Source of the DNA: Bacteriovorax sp. BAL6_X
GTDB taxonomy: Bacteria; Bdellovibrionota; Bacteriovoracia; Bacteriovoracales; Bacteriovoracaceae
DNA length: 64,000 nucleotides
Reading direction: 5' to 3'
Assembly (NCBI RefSeq): GCF_000443995.1
Contig: NZ_AUMC01000003.1
Coordinates: forward strand, 744,001 to 808,000
Below the pieces are notes generated by a model that saw only the letters and a program-made list of their open reading frames with translations, ran no database searches and was not told where the DNA came from. Below, one piece after another: positions 16,838 through 25,831 of this stretch (position 1 is the first letter of the stretch; each line of letters starts with the position of its first letter). The translations under genes were made by a program, and so were the position numbers.

Positions 16838-18157
16838 ATGAGAAAAGCCCCACTATCTATTATCCTATTACTATCACTCATTTCTTGTTCTGAAAGATCC
16901 TTGAAAGTTAAATCACAATCAAGTGCAATTATTGGTGGAGAGGAACTCTCTCATCAAGCTAAAGAGCTAAAATATACAGTGGCCATTACTAAAGAAAGTG
17001 ATCTTGATAAGTCATTTTGTACAGGTAGTCTGATTTCAAAACGTCATATCATAACGGCTGCTCATTGCTTAATTGGTAGCTCTTATAAAAATATGCAGGT
17101 GGCCTTTGTTTCTGAGGCCCCTAAGTTTATTAAAATTAAAGAAGCATACTTAGCACTGGATGCATTACTAAGAATGCACTCTCTGGAGAGTGTTAGAGGA
17201 GACTTTGGTCACAATTTTGATATTGCGATTTTAGAGTTAGAAGAAGATGCTCCAAAGAGTGCAGAGGTTATTGAAATTCTCGATGCATCAGAGAGTAATG
17301 AAGTTCTTGATAAGAAAGTTAAACTCATAGGCTTCGGTCAAGATGCAAACGGCGTTGTTGGTAAGCCTAAAAAGGTTGATGTTACGGCCACGGCGATTAG
17401 GCGTAATCTTTTAGAGCGCTCAATTCTTCTATACGAAGATAAGAGTGGAGCATGCCGTGGAGATTCTGGTGGCCCGGCTACAATCACAATCGATAACCAA
17501 ACATACTTAATTGGTGCAACTCAAGGATATGCAAAGGCTGCATTTGATGGGGTCGAGGATCTCGATTGCTCTTCTGGAAAAGGAATGTATACATTCTTAC
17601 CGGATTATAAAGCATGGATTGAAAGTGTCATTAATAAAACTGAATATAGTCCTTCTGATTTTGAATATAACCCATTTCAGTTTTCACAAAACGAAAGTGA
17701 AAACTCATTTTCTTTGGAATGTGATAATTTAAAATCTTTAAGCATCGCTCGTTGGCAAGGGCTTTATACCTATGCTTCACGTATTATTGGAAGTTTTAAA
17801 TGTGACTCAATGAATGAATGGTTTTCTTCGATTAGCACTTATTCTGAAAAGCCTAGTAGTAAGGCCGAGTTTATTCAAGGAAAGTGGTCAATTGTTGGAA
17901 ATTATTATTTCTTAAGATACTTTAAAAACCTAGAACAGGTCTCAATTGATCAGTCCATGAGAATAACAAGGCGTGACCAAATGATTCTAGGGGTAAATTC
18001 AAATGTTATTTACCTTAATAACACCTATGAAGACTTCAAACTTGGAGACAGTGTAAGAGAGCTTGCTCTACTCGGTGGAAGACTTTCACAAGATGATTAT
18101 GATGCTCTTATTTCAAGATCTGATTTCCTTCTCAAGAAGGTTAGTGTGGGGGAGTAA
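16838..18157 (+). CDS. Trypsin-like serine protease, lipoprotein
   Basis: The N-terminus (MRKAPLSIILLLSLISC) ends in a lipobox with Cys17, so the protein should be lipid-anchored. The triad is complete: His76 in ITAAHC, Asp128 in FDIAIL and Ser210 in GACRGDSGGP; the IIGG at 31-34 looks like the activation site of chymotrypsin-family zymogens, with only a short propeptide. Beyond the protease domain there is a C-terminal region of about 180 residues with no recognised domain. Total length is 439 residues. It is expressed alone, with a candidate promoter upstream. Confidence 0.9.
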   Translation: MRKAPLSIILLLSLISCSERSLKVKSQSSAIIGGEELSHQAKELKYTVAITKESDLDKSFCTGSLISKRHIITAAHCLIGSSYKNMQVAFVSEAPKFIKIKEAYLALDALLRMHSLESVRGDFGHNFDIAILELEEDAPKSAEVIEILDASESNEVLDKKVKLIGFGQDANGVVGKPKKVDVTATAIRRNLLERSILLYEDKSGACRGDSGGPATITIDNQTYLIGATQGYAKAAFDGVEDLDCSSGKGMYTFLPDYKAWIESVINKTEYSPSDFEYNPFQFSQNESENSFSLECDNLKSLSIARWQGLYTYASRIIGSFKCDSMNEWFSSISTYSEKPSSKAEFIQGKWSIVGNYYFLRYFKNLEQVSIDQSMRITRRDQMILGVNSNVIYLNNTYEDFKLGDSVRELALLGGRLSQDDYDALISRSDFLLKKVSVGE

Positions 18158-18381
18158 TTCGCTAGAAGTCCTTCCTGTATTGAGTATACTATTCAAGTCT
18201 TTGAATTCATTATTAGTATTGTCAGTCAAATTACTTATCTTATTTCTATAAATCCCCACCAGAGATCTGTACTTAGGCCATTATATTATGTTTATTGATA
18301 TGGTTTTATTTGTCGATTTTTATTGCCAATTAAATTTTTATGAATAGAATGGCCTTCGGTTTTTACGTGTTGTAGGTTTTT

Positions 18382-18969
18382 GTGAGTTTAAATAAAGAGA
18401 TCTCAAAGCATATCGAATCTATCTTTGAAAAGTCTGCAAAGACTTTTTCAGACTATCAATTAAATATGGGACTTCCTTGTCTCAGTGGTTGCGGCGCATG
18501 TTGCTTGAGTCAGGAAATATCTGCATCAACATCAGAAATGTTACCTAGTGCATTCCGTATACTAAATGAAGAAGGAATTGAAAGAGTCGAAGAGCTATTA
18601 GAAGAACTTGAAGGGACTCCTTCAAAAATATGTGTCTTCTATCATCGAAACTCTGAAGACGGAACAAAGGGTTATTGTATGAACTACTCTACAAGACCTG
18701 CTGTTTGTCGCTCATTTGGTGTTGCTGCTTACCGAGACAAGAGCGGGAGCAAAACAATGAGTATATGTAAGCGTTTAAAAGAAACGTATCCTGAGGAAGT
18801 AAAGACACTAAACCCAAATGAGGCACCGGTTATCGGGGATTTTGCTAAGCAAATTTACCTCTTAGGGCAAAGTTCTGATGCTAGATTAATGCACATTAAT
18901 GAAGCTCTTTATGAGGCCCTAAAGAAAGTGTGGCTAGGCCACACTTATGGTTTTAATGAAGATTCTTAG
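18382..18969 (+). CDS. YkgJ-family cysteine-cluster protein
   Basis: The start is GTG with TAGGT upstream. The 195-residue protein has the CxxxCxxCC cluster (CLSGCGACC), later Cys residues in SKICVFY, GYCMNYSTRPAVCRSFG and SICKRL. This is the zinc/iron-chelating pattern of the YkgJ family, whose members are metal-binding proteins of poorly known function. The preceding gap (224 bases) shows no other feature. The last 17 bases overlap the convergent ATP-grasp gene. Confidence 0.82.
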   Translation: MSLNKEISKHIESIFEKSAKTFSDYQLNMGLPCLSGCGACCLSQEISASTSEMLPSAFRILNEEGIERVEELLEELEGTPSKICVFYHRNSEDGTKGYCMNYSTRPAVCRSFGVAAYRDKSGSKTMSICKRLKETYPEEVKTLNPNEAPVIGDFAKQIYLLGQSSDARLMHINEALYEALKKVWLGHTYGFNEDS

Positions 18970-20440
18970 TTTCTTCGATTTTATGAATGAAGTGCTTGAT
19001 GACAATTTCATATAGCTCATCGCCAATTAACTCGTCTTCTACACCAAAGTCTAGGTTTGGGTTGTCATTTACCTCGACAACATAGGCATTCTTTCCGTCA
19101 TCTTTTATATCAACTCCAAAAAGACCGTCACCGATTTTTGCACAGGCCTTAGTCGCTGTATCAATTACATACTGCGGGACATCTTCAATGGCGAAACATT
19201 GTGAATCTCCTGAGCTATCTTCTTCACCACTTGCATGATTATATATCTGCCAATGCTCCTTACTCATAAAGTACTTGCAAGCATAGAATGGCCTTTTGTT
19301 AATTACACCAATGCGCCAATCAAAGTCGGTATATAGGAATTCCTGTACTAGGATTAGGGCCGACTTATGTAGGAACTCTTTGAGACTCTCTTTAAGTTCT
19401 TGGCGTGTTTCAACCTTTGAAACCCCAATCGAAAAGCTTCCATCTGGTATTTTTAGAACCATTGGCAACTTTAACTCTTTTTCAAGGAGATCTAAGGTTG
19501 CATCACTATAGTCACTGACTATTTCACTTTTTATTGTGCTTATTCCATTCTTTTTAAAGAGATTGTGAAGATAGATCTTATTCGTACATTTCAAGATGGC
19601 ATTGGGATCATCAATAACAACTAATCCTTCATCAACAGCAGTCTTTGCAAAGGCATATGTAGGATTTACTAGCGAAGTTGTCGTGCGAATAAAGAGGGCA
19701 TCAAATTCATTGATTCGTGCTAGGTCATATTTTGAAATCGTTTCAACATAGAGTCCGTTTTTATTTCCAATATGGATGAACTTTTTAATCGCTTCGGGAT
19801 TACTGGGTGGAAGCTTTTCTTTATCATCTACTAAGATTGCCAGGTCATACTTGTATTGTTTTCTCGTATTTGGAAGTCGCCAAATACGATTGTTAAAACG
19901 TTCAAGATGTTGGGCAAAGAAAGTCTCCTGTTCTTCGCTAAGGTCAGTTATGTGAATAGGTACAATGGAGTTAATTTTCCATATCTTATTAAATACTAAT
20001 CGTACCTCAAAAATAGGGACAGGATAATTATTAAAGATTACCTTGCCAATATTCCTAAAGAGCTTCTCTTTTGTTTCTCCAAAAAATACTCGAAAAGCAA
20101 TTGAGCGTACTTCCTCTTTATTGTCAATGTACTTTGTGGCAACTTCTTGGGCCAAGCTTTGAAGCTCATCAAGGTCATATGTATAGTGCTTCTTTTTACA
20201 TAGGTCATTAATCGTTTTGACCGTAGGCATGACCTTGTGACCTCTGGCTTCTGCGATAAGAGAAGTATAGTAACCAAGAGATAAGTACTTGGAAGAATTA
20301 CATAAATTTAAAACCCTAAGGTTCTTAACTTGATGATACTCTTCTTTGGATAGGTAGTCTTTGGCCGTAATGACCTGATCGGTTGGGAAGTAGGGTTGCC
20401 AGTCTTTTAGACGATCAACGATGACAACAAGTTTTTCCAT
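18953..20440 (-). CDS. RimK-like ATP-grasp ligase with N-terminal RimK-associated domain
   Basis: This 495-residue protein starts at 20440, where TGGAGAT precedes the ATG; a frame to 20527 would add a Tyr-rich stretch without a ribosome-binding site. Residues about 1-190 resemble the domain found before RimK-like ATP-grasps (SKYLSLGYYTSLIAEARGHKVMPT). The C-terminal half is an ATP-grasp: KIPDGSFSIGV glycine loop, LVQEFL, DWRIGVINKRPFY, and the metal site VVEVNDNPNLDFG. Such ligases form amide bonds to amino acids or peptides. The divergent GNAT-C39 gene is 81 bases away, and the pair is a known association. Confidence 0.85.
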   Translation of the reverse strand: MEKLVVIVDRLKDWQPYFPTDQVITAKDYLSKEEYHQVKNLRVLNLCNSSKYLSLGYYTSLIAEARGHKVMPTVKTINDLCKKKHYTYDLDELQSLAQEVATKYIDNKEEVRSIAFRVFFGETKEKLFRNIGKVIFNNYPVPIFEVRLVFNKIWKINSIVPIHITDLSEEQETFFAQHLERFNNRIWRLPNTRKQYKYDLAILVDDKEKLPPSNPEAIKKFIHIGNKNGLYVETISKYDLARINEFDALFIRTTTSLVNPTYAFAKTAVDEGLVVIDDPNAILKCTNKIYLHNLFKKNGISTIKSEIVSDYSDATLDLLEKELKLPMVLKIPDGSFSIGVSKVETRQELKESLKEFLHKSALILVQEFLYTDFDWRIGVINKRPFYACKYFMSKEHWQIYNHASGEEDSSGDSQCFAIEDVPQYVIDTATKACAKIGDGLFGVDIKDDGKNAYVVEVNDNPNLDFGVEDELIGDELYEIVIKHFIHKIEETKNLH

Positions 20441-20521
20441 CTTTTTTATCTCCACATAAAAATAAAGATATTTTTTTACATAAGAATAATATAAATTATA
20501 AAAAAAAAGCGAGAGTTTTTT

Positions 20522-21610
20522 ATGCATATTTTTAGAGATGCAACCTTAGAAGATCTGAACGAGCTCCTTAAAATCGAAGAGGAGTCTTTTGATGGCGATC
20601 GCCTAAGCGCCACGAATTTTAAATACGCCATTACTAAGTCCCATGGGGCCCTTAAACTTATTCTTGTTAATAAGGTTATTGCTGGCTATGTGCTCATACT
20701 CTTTCATCGTGGGACCTCCTTAGGACGTATTTACTCCATTGCTATTAGTCGTAATTTCCAAGGGCAAGGCCTTGCCAAAAGACTCATGTTATTGGCAGAA
20801 AAGGTAGGACAAGAGCACTCTTGTTCATACCTACGTCTTGAAGTAAAGAGAACAAATAAAGGTGCTATCTCATTGTATGAAAAGCTCGGCTATAAAGAGT
20901 TTAAAATAAAACAAGATTACTACGAAGACCATCAGGATGCTCTTTGTTATGAGAAGCGTATCCGCAAGGCACCGGCCAAGGCCAAAAGAAATATTGCCTA
21001 TTATCAACAAACTACAGACTTTACCTGTGGACCAAGTGCCTTAATGATGGCCTTAAAGTTTCTAAGACCCAAGGTAAAGTTAAATCAAGAACTCGAGCTA
21101 GATCTCTGGCGTGAAGCAACAACTATTTATATGGCCTCTGGACATGGAGGGTGTGGCCCACATGGGATTGCTCTGGCCGCTGCAAGAAGAGGGCTTAAGA
21201 CTGAGATTTATATTAATCGTAAGTCTTCACTTTTTACGGACTCTGTCAGGGATAAAAAGAAGAAAGAGGTTATTGAGCTTGTTCAACGCAATTTTGAAAA
21301 AAAACTCAAAGAAATTAGTGTGAAAACCCATTTTAAAAATTATGGCATAGCTAAGATTCGTGAGATAATTGAAGGTGGAGGACTGGCACTTGTTCTAATT
21401 AGTGCATACCGCTTAACTGAAACTAAAGTGCCTCATTGGATTGTTATTACGAATATCGATGATGACTTTGTTTATTTTAATGACTCTGATTTAAAAGATA
21501 ATCAGGACAAAGTAGACAATATTAATATCCCTGTTGGGATTAATGAGTTTGAAAAAATGGCCAAGTACGGAAGTGGACAGCTTAAATGTGTTATTTCGCT
21601 TTTTTCTTAA
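20522..21610 (+). CDS. GNAT acetyltransferase fused to a peptidase-C39-like domain
   Basis: The 362-residue protein has an N-terminal GNAT domain (about 1-145) with the acetyl-CoA loop NFQGQGLAKRL and the SLYEKLGY motif. A linker (KAPAKAKRN) joins it to a C39-like papain-fold domain with the nucleophile Cys169 in DFTCGPSALM, the GHGGCGPHG turn, and His305 in PHWIVI followed by the Asp of YFNDSD. This fusion accompanies RimK-like ATP-grasp genes and is thought to belong to a peptide-synthesis or modification pathway. It is divergent from the ATP-grasp and followed by an RMD1-like gene 18 bases downstream. Confidence 0.85.
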   Translation: MHIFRDATLEDLNELLKIEEESFDGDRLSATNFKYAITKSHGALKLILVNKVIAGYVLILFHRGTSLGRIYSIAISRNFQGQGLAKRLMLLAEKVGQEHSCSYLRLEVKRTNKGAISLYEKLGYKEFKIKQDYYEDHQDALCYEKRIRKAPAKAKRNIAYYQQTTDFTCGPSALMMALKFLRPKVKLNQELELDLWREATTIYMASGHGGCGPHGIALAAARRGLKTEIYINRKSSLFTDSVRDKKKKEVIELVQRNFEKKLKEISVKTHFKNYGIAKIREIIEGGGLALVLISAYRLTETKVPHWIVITNIDDDFVYFNDSDLKDNQDKVDNINIPVGINEFEKMAKYGSGQLKCVISLFS

Positions 21611-21628
21611 TCTTGGTAGCGGTGATTT

Positions 21629-22708
21629 ATGAATAAGAAGATGGGTGTCCTTAAAGTTTATCGAATTTTTGATATTGCTCATGAGGTATTATTAGATAAA
21701 GCCTATGAGAAACTCAAAAGCCTTACAATTCTTAAAAAATTTAGCCTAAATAGGCCATCTAAGAATATGCTCTTTCAGGATCCTCCATTAGTGGTCTTCT
21801 TAGGTGAGCATTCGATTAAGAATTTGAAAGTGGCCGTCACTGCAAAAATATGGAGCTATGGTGCTCTTTCTTTTTCTGTGGATATCGAATGTCCATTCTT
21901 TGTAGAGAAGAAGGAATTGATTGAATGGGTTGAGCAGTGGTCACAGGGAGATTCTGTTGAGAACTTCTGCCGTGAAAGAATAAGCTTCTTTGTCGAGTCG
22001 TTAGGAGAGTCACTCGTAAAACCTAAAATATGGGAGCAAAGTGAAGAATATAGTATATTTGTCACTTCTCCTAAGTATCATAACAAAGATTACTGGCTAG
22101 AAGACTCTTTTGTTTATCAATTATTGGCGATGGAAAAGAATGTAAAATTGAGTCCTGCAATGTTAGCACCTGTTGTTGACTGTACAATAAGCTATGGGCC
22201 AGACGATCTTGTGGCAATTGATTGGGATAACGCTTTTGTCTACTCTGAAGTTGATGGCCATGATATTTGTGATGTCATTGAGTTTGCAAATATTCAGCTT
22301 CTCGAACTACGTTACTTCGATGATCTTCTCGATAAAAAACTATCTGGACTATATCGACAAGTTGTCGAAAAGAATCCTTCAATCTTTAGTAAGGTTTCAG
22401 TACTCGCTAAGGATGCCAGTCAGTTGTACTTTGAGACAAGTGAACTAGTTGATCGAATTGAGAACTCTGTAAAAGTTATTGGAGATATCTACTATGCTCG
22501 CTTGTTCAGAATCTGTTTAAAGCGTTTACAAGTAGAGCAATGGCAATCACTTGTAGATCAGAAACTTAAGAATCTACTTGATGTTTCTCAGATGTATATG
22601 GCCGAAGTAAATAATCGCAAAAGTCACCTCATGGAGATCATTATTATCATTCTAATTGCAATAGAGGTTATACCTTTTGTTTATAACTTGGCCCTAAAGC
22701 TTATGTGA
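21629..22708 (+). CDS. RMD1/DUF155-like membrane protein
   Basis: The 359-residue protein contains LELRYFDDLLDKKLSGLY and a C-terminal block (RKSHLMEIIIIILIAIEVI) with a terminal transmembrane helix, as in the RMD1/SIF2 (DUF155) family. Eukaryotic RMD1 is mitochondrial; bacterial members have no settled role. The coiled helical region before the membrane segment is typical. It lies 18 bases after the GNAT-C39 gene on the same strand and so is likely in the same transcript. The 3' end overlaps the pterin dehydratase gene by 15 bases. Confidence 0.75.
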   Translation: MNKKMGVLKVYRIFDIAHEVLLDKAYEKLKSLTILKKFSLNRPSKNMLFQDPPLVVFLGEHSIKNLKVAVTAKIWSYGALSFSVDIECPFFVEKKELIEWVEQWSQGDSVENFCRERISFFVESLGESLVKPKIWEQSEEYSIFVTSPKYHNKDYWLEDSFVYQLLAMEKNVKLSPAMLAPVVDCTISYGPDDLVAIDWDNAFVYSEVDGHDICDVIEFANIQLLELRYFDDLLDKKLSGLYRQVVEKNPSIFSKVSVLAKDASQLYFETSELVDRIENSVKVIGDIYYARLFRICLKRLQVEQWQSLVDQKLKNLLDVSQMYMAEVNNRKSHLMEIIIIILIAIEVIPFVYNLALKLM

Positions 22709-23041
22709 CTTCAAAATCTGATCAATTTTACTAGCAAAAATAAAGTCGCTTTCGACGAGGTCATCAATTTTATGTGTCCAAAGATCAACCTTTAATTTAC
22801 CAAAGCTAATAAAGAGATCTGGGTGATGCCATTGTTCGTCTGCAACCTTTGCAATTTCATTTGCTATGGCCATCGGTTGATTAAATTTGTCACATGCAAG
22901 TTCAAGGCTGAGTCTTTTTTTGTCATTAGTAAAGCTCCAGCGAGGATCAAGTTGATCCTTTAGTTGAATTTTTTCATCCATAGGTAGGGGAGGAAATCCT
23001 CCCTGGCATGGGATACATGTTTTCTCATTAAGGGATGTCAT
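22694..23041 (-). CDS. phhB: Pterin-4a-carbinolamine dehydratase
   Basis: The 115-residue protein shows the family motif WHHPDLFISFGKLKVDLWTH, with the paired His and the distant His that form the active site, preceded by a typical helix (AIANEIAKVADEQ). The enzyme regenerates tetrahydropterin after aromatic hydroxylation, and in some bacteria moonlights. No phenylalanine hydroxylase is in this window. It follows the NIF3/CutA-like gene closely (8 bases), so they are probably one operon. Confidence 0.9.
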   Translation of the reverse strand: MTSLNEKTCIPCQGGFPPLPMDEKIQLKDQLDPRWSFTNDKKRLSLELACDKFNQPMAIANEIAKVADEQWHHPDLFISFGKLKVDLWTHKIDDLVESDFIFASKIDQILKSHKL

Positions 23042-23049
23042 ACTTACTC

Positions 23050-23361
23050 CTAGAAATTTAATAATTCATACAAATCTACCGCAGGCTCTTCATAGGGGTG
23101 GGCCATTCGAAGTGCCTTGAGGACATCATCTACTTTGTCATCAGGACATATCGTTTCAACTTTTAATTCGACAACTCGCTCTATTTCGCCATTTTTTCCA
23201 ATATGTGGATTGGCCTCTTGATTTGGCCTAAATTGTCCCACACCCTCAACTTCAAATGAGCATCGATCATAATTACCAATTGTTCCAGCTCCTGCATCGA
23301 AAACCGCATTTTTGACGACCTCTGCATTGGCCTTTGGGACAAAGAAAACTAGTTTTTTCAT
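23050..23361 (-). CDS. NIF3-insert/YqfO-type CutA-like domain protein
   Basis: The start at 23361 follows AAGGATG; a longer frame to 23406 lacks a ribosome-binding site. The 103-residue protein ends with the diagnostic HPYEEPAVDLYEL motif of the CutA-like domain normally inserted in NIF3/YqfO proteins and here alone. It begins KKLVFFVPKANAEVVKNAVF and contains AGAGTIGNYDRCSF, both typical. Its role is not established. It is cotranscribed with the pterin dehydratase. Confidence 0.85.
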   Translation of the reverse strand: MKKLVFFVPKANAEVVKNAVFDAGAGTIGNYDRCSFEVEGVGQFRPNQEANPHIGKNGEIERVVELKVETICPDDKVDDVLKALRMAHPYEEPAVDLYELLNF

Positions 23362-23523
23362 TAAAATCATCCTTATTAAATTAATTCCATTAGGGAGAAG
23401 CATCAACTTTATTAAAGTTTACATTTTTCTGAGCCTGATTAAAATCATAAAAATAATTGAGCTTGGTTCATTAATTAGTTTTTTAAACTGACGAGGAGTA
23501 AGAGGTATTCAGGAGGAAATCTA

Positions 23524-25101
23524 ATGGTAAGTTTAAAAGATAAAATCAAATACTTCTTTTCTGCGTCAGTTTATTCAATTTTGTCATCGGCCGTTTTTGT
23601 AGTTCTACTATTTGCTGTAACTCTTCCATCGATTAACTCTACTGCTCGAAATGGTAAAAATGAAAGTATAAAGGTTGCGATTCATAATGCTTATAGTATG
23701 GTGAAGTATCTTTATGATGAGTCACAAGCTGGTAAGATTTCAGAACAAGAAGCAAAGACTTATGCGAAAAACTTACTACAGTCCCTTCGCTATGATGGGA
23801 AGAATTACTTCTTTGTCAGTGATAAGAATTTAAACGTAGTTGCTCACGGCGCAGATCCTTATAAAGTTGGAAATAATATGGCCAAGTACCAAGACGGAAA
23901 GGGAACTTATCTTTATAAAGAGTTTCTTAAGATTGGTCTAGAGAAAGGTGAAGGGCCTTTAACATATTATCGTGCTCGTAAGAAAGAAAGTGATATTATT
24001 GAAAAGACTTCTTATATCAAGTACTTTGCTCCTTGGGGGTGGGTTATCGGAACCGGTGTTTATCTCGATGATGTAAAGGTTGCTACCTTTGAAGCTAGAA
24101 AGAGTACTCTTATTGGTCTTATGATTTGTGTTGCCATTGCTCTAGGGCTTTCTCTGTGGAATGCTCACTCAATGTACGCAAACTTTATTTCGCCAATTAA
24201 AAACGTTATTAGAAATTTAAAGGCAGAATATGTTGAGCTAGAGCGCATTGCAAATAATATAAATTCGAGTTCAAGGCAGATCCTCGATGTATCTAGTAAA
24301 CAAACTGATTCTGTCGACAATGTTGCAGCTGCCATTACTGAAATAAAGTCAATGGTTGACTCAACTAGAGATAATGCCGATCGGTCAAGTGGCCTTGCCA
24401 AACATACTGCAAATACCTCAAATGAATCAAAAGAAAAAATCTTAAGACTAGTTCATTCATTTGATATTATTAAAAAAGATAATGAGGAAGTTATTCAAGT
24501 TATTCGTGATAATAGTATTCAGCTAAATGATATTTCAAACACAATTAATGATATTCAAGAAAAAACTGAAGTCATTAGTGATATCGTTTTCCAAACAAAA
24601 CTTCTGTCTTTTAATGCCTCTGTTGAAGCGGCGAGGGCAGGTGAGCACGGTAAGGGCTTTAGTGTTGTGGCCGAGGAAATTGGAGGCCTTGCTAAAGTCA
24701 GCGGTGAGTCGGCCATTGAAATTGCTACTATTATTGAAGAGTCAACTCGTCGAGTGAAAGAATTAACAGATATGACAACTAAGACTGTAGAGAACCTTGT
24801 TCAGGTAACAGAAAAAGATTTACTTGAAGGCCAGAAACTTATGGCCGATTGTCGAGATGCTCTTGAAGAGCTAGTTGGTCAATCAATGGAGTCTTCTAGT
24901 ATGTGTAATGAAATTCTAGGTGCACTTTCAGAGCAAGAAAATGGTATTGCAGATGTAAATACATCCATAAACACTCTAAATGAGTCTCAGTGGCAATTAA
25001 AGAGTTCACAAGAGACTTCTGCTCGTGAGGTTGAAGATCTTGTGAAAAAGAGTGAACAAATTAAGACTGCTGTTGAAAAGTTAGAAAAAATCGCAGCATA
25101 A
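23524..25101 (+). CDS. Methyl-accepting chemotaxis protein with Cache domain
   Basis: The 525-residue protein has an N-terminal membrane helix, a periplasmic single-Cache domain (about 45-190; motifs [15 protein letters not shown] and [12 protein letters not shown]), a second helix ([15 protein letters not shown]) and a cytoplasmic signalling domain. The hairpin tip [20 protein letters not shown] is the CheA/CheW contact. There is little between membrane and signalling helices, so a clear HAMP is not obvious. CAGGAGGAAATC is a strong ribosome-binding site. The ligand is probably a small carboxylate or amine, as for Cache receptors, but not known. Confidence 0.93.
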   Translation: MVSLKDKIKYFFSASVYSILSSAVFVVLLFAVTLPSINSTARNGKNESIKVAIHNAYSMVKYLYDESQAGKISEQEAKTYAKNLLQSLRYDGKNYFFVSDKNLNVVAHGADPYKVGNNMAKYQDGKGTYLYKEFLKIGLEKGEGPLTYYRARKKESDIIEKTSYIKYFAPWGWVIGTGVYLDDVKVATFEARKSTLIGLMICVAIALGLSLWNAHSMYANFISPIKNVIRNLKAEYVELERIANNINSSSRQILDVSSKQTDSVDNVAAAITEIKSMVDSTRDNADRSSGLAKHTANTSNESKEKILRLVHSFDIIKKDNEEVIQVIRDNSIQLNDISNTINDIQEKTEVISDIVFQTKLLSFNASVEAARAGEHGKGFSVVAEEIGGLAKVSGESAIEIATIIEESTRRVKELTDMTTKTVENLVQVTEKDLLEGQKLMADCRDALEELVGQSMESSSMCNEILGALSEQENGIADVNTSINTLNESQWQLKSSQETSAREVEDLVKKSEQIKTAVEKLEKIAA

Positions 25102-25224
25102 CAAACTAGTAATTGATTCAGATGGCCCATTAAAGTATGGAACAAGCCTTAAAGGAATTAAGTTATTCTTTTGGAAGTACTCATTCTCTTCTTCATGAAT
25201 AAAAATGTTAGCGATATAAGAAAG

Positions 25225-25245
25225 AGACCTGCCTCGTGCAGGTCT
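25225..25245 (-). terminator. Terminator after the glutathione peroxidase gene
   Basis: A perfect 8-bp stem (AGACCTGC / GCAGGTCT) with a 5-base loop lies just after the stop codon at 25249, on the minus strand; the T-rich tail (CTTTCTTAT) is weak. The 147-base gap between the chemoreceptor and this gene shows nothing else. Confidence 0.55.
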
Positions 25246-25248
25246 TAC

Positions 25249-25788
25249 TTATAGTAGCTCTTTCAATTTTGATATGATTTTTTCATCTGTCGGTGCGATA
25301 TCTGGGAAGAATCTTTCAATAATTTCACCATCTTGATCTAGAAGAAATTTTTCAAAATTCCAATGAATGTCGTGAGGCATGCCAGATATTAGTCCTTTAT
25401 TAGTAAGAAGTTGTTCAAAGTCTGGTTTGTCATTTCTAACAGCATCTTTTTTTGATTCTGTTAGCGCTTTGTATAAAGGGTGTTGCCCTTCGCCCTTAAC
25501 GATAATCTTTTCATTTACCGGAAAAGTCACGTTGTATTCAAGATTGCAGAATTGCTGAATTTCTTCGTTAGTTCCAGGTTCTTGTCCAAGGAATTCATTT
25601 GCTGGGAAGGCCAAAATTTCTAGACCTTGATCCTTATATTCGGAGTAAAGATTCTGTAGGGCCTCATACTGTGGTGTTAGTCCACACTTAGAAGCAACAT
25701 TAACAATAAGATAGGCCTTGGCATTAAAGTCCTTAATTGTCTTATCTAGCCCTTTACCATCTTTAAATTGAATTGTATTTAGATTCAT
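25249..25788 (-). CDS. Glutathione peroxidase family protein (Cys type)
   Basis: The 179-residue protein has VNVASKCGLTPQYEALQ with the peroxidatic Cys, the FPANEFLGQEPGTNEEI motif with the conserved Gln, and HWNFEKFLLDQDG with the conserved Trp and Asn. This is a Cys-homologue of the selenium enzymes, usually driven by thioredoxin, reducing lipid or hydrogen peroxides. No signal peptide is seen. It precedes a terminator hairpin and is not clearly linked to its neighbours. Confidence 0.92.
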   Translation of the reverse strand: MNLNTIQFKDGKGLDKTIKDFNAKAYLIVNVASKCGLTPQYEALQNLYSEYKDQGLEILAFPANEFLGQEPGTNEEIQQFCNLEYNVTFPVNEKIIVKGEGQHPLYKALTESKKDAVRNDKPDFEQLLTNKGLISGMPHDIHWNFEKFLLDQDGEIIERFFPDIAPTDEKIISKLKELL

Positions 25789-25831
25789 ATAGGTAACCTC
25801 CTAAAGTTTTCTAAGAGGTTACCATAAAGGT

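Noticed and set aside
25102-25224. A coding remnant after the chemoreceptor gene.
   Set aside because: Frames are short and no recognisable motif was found.
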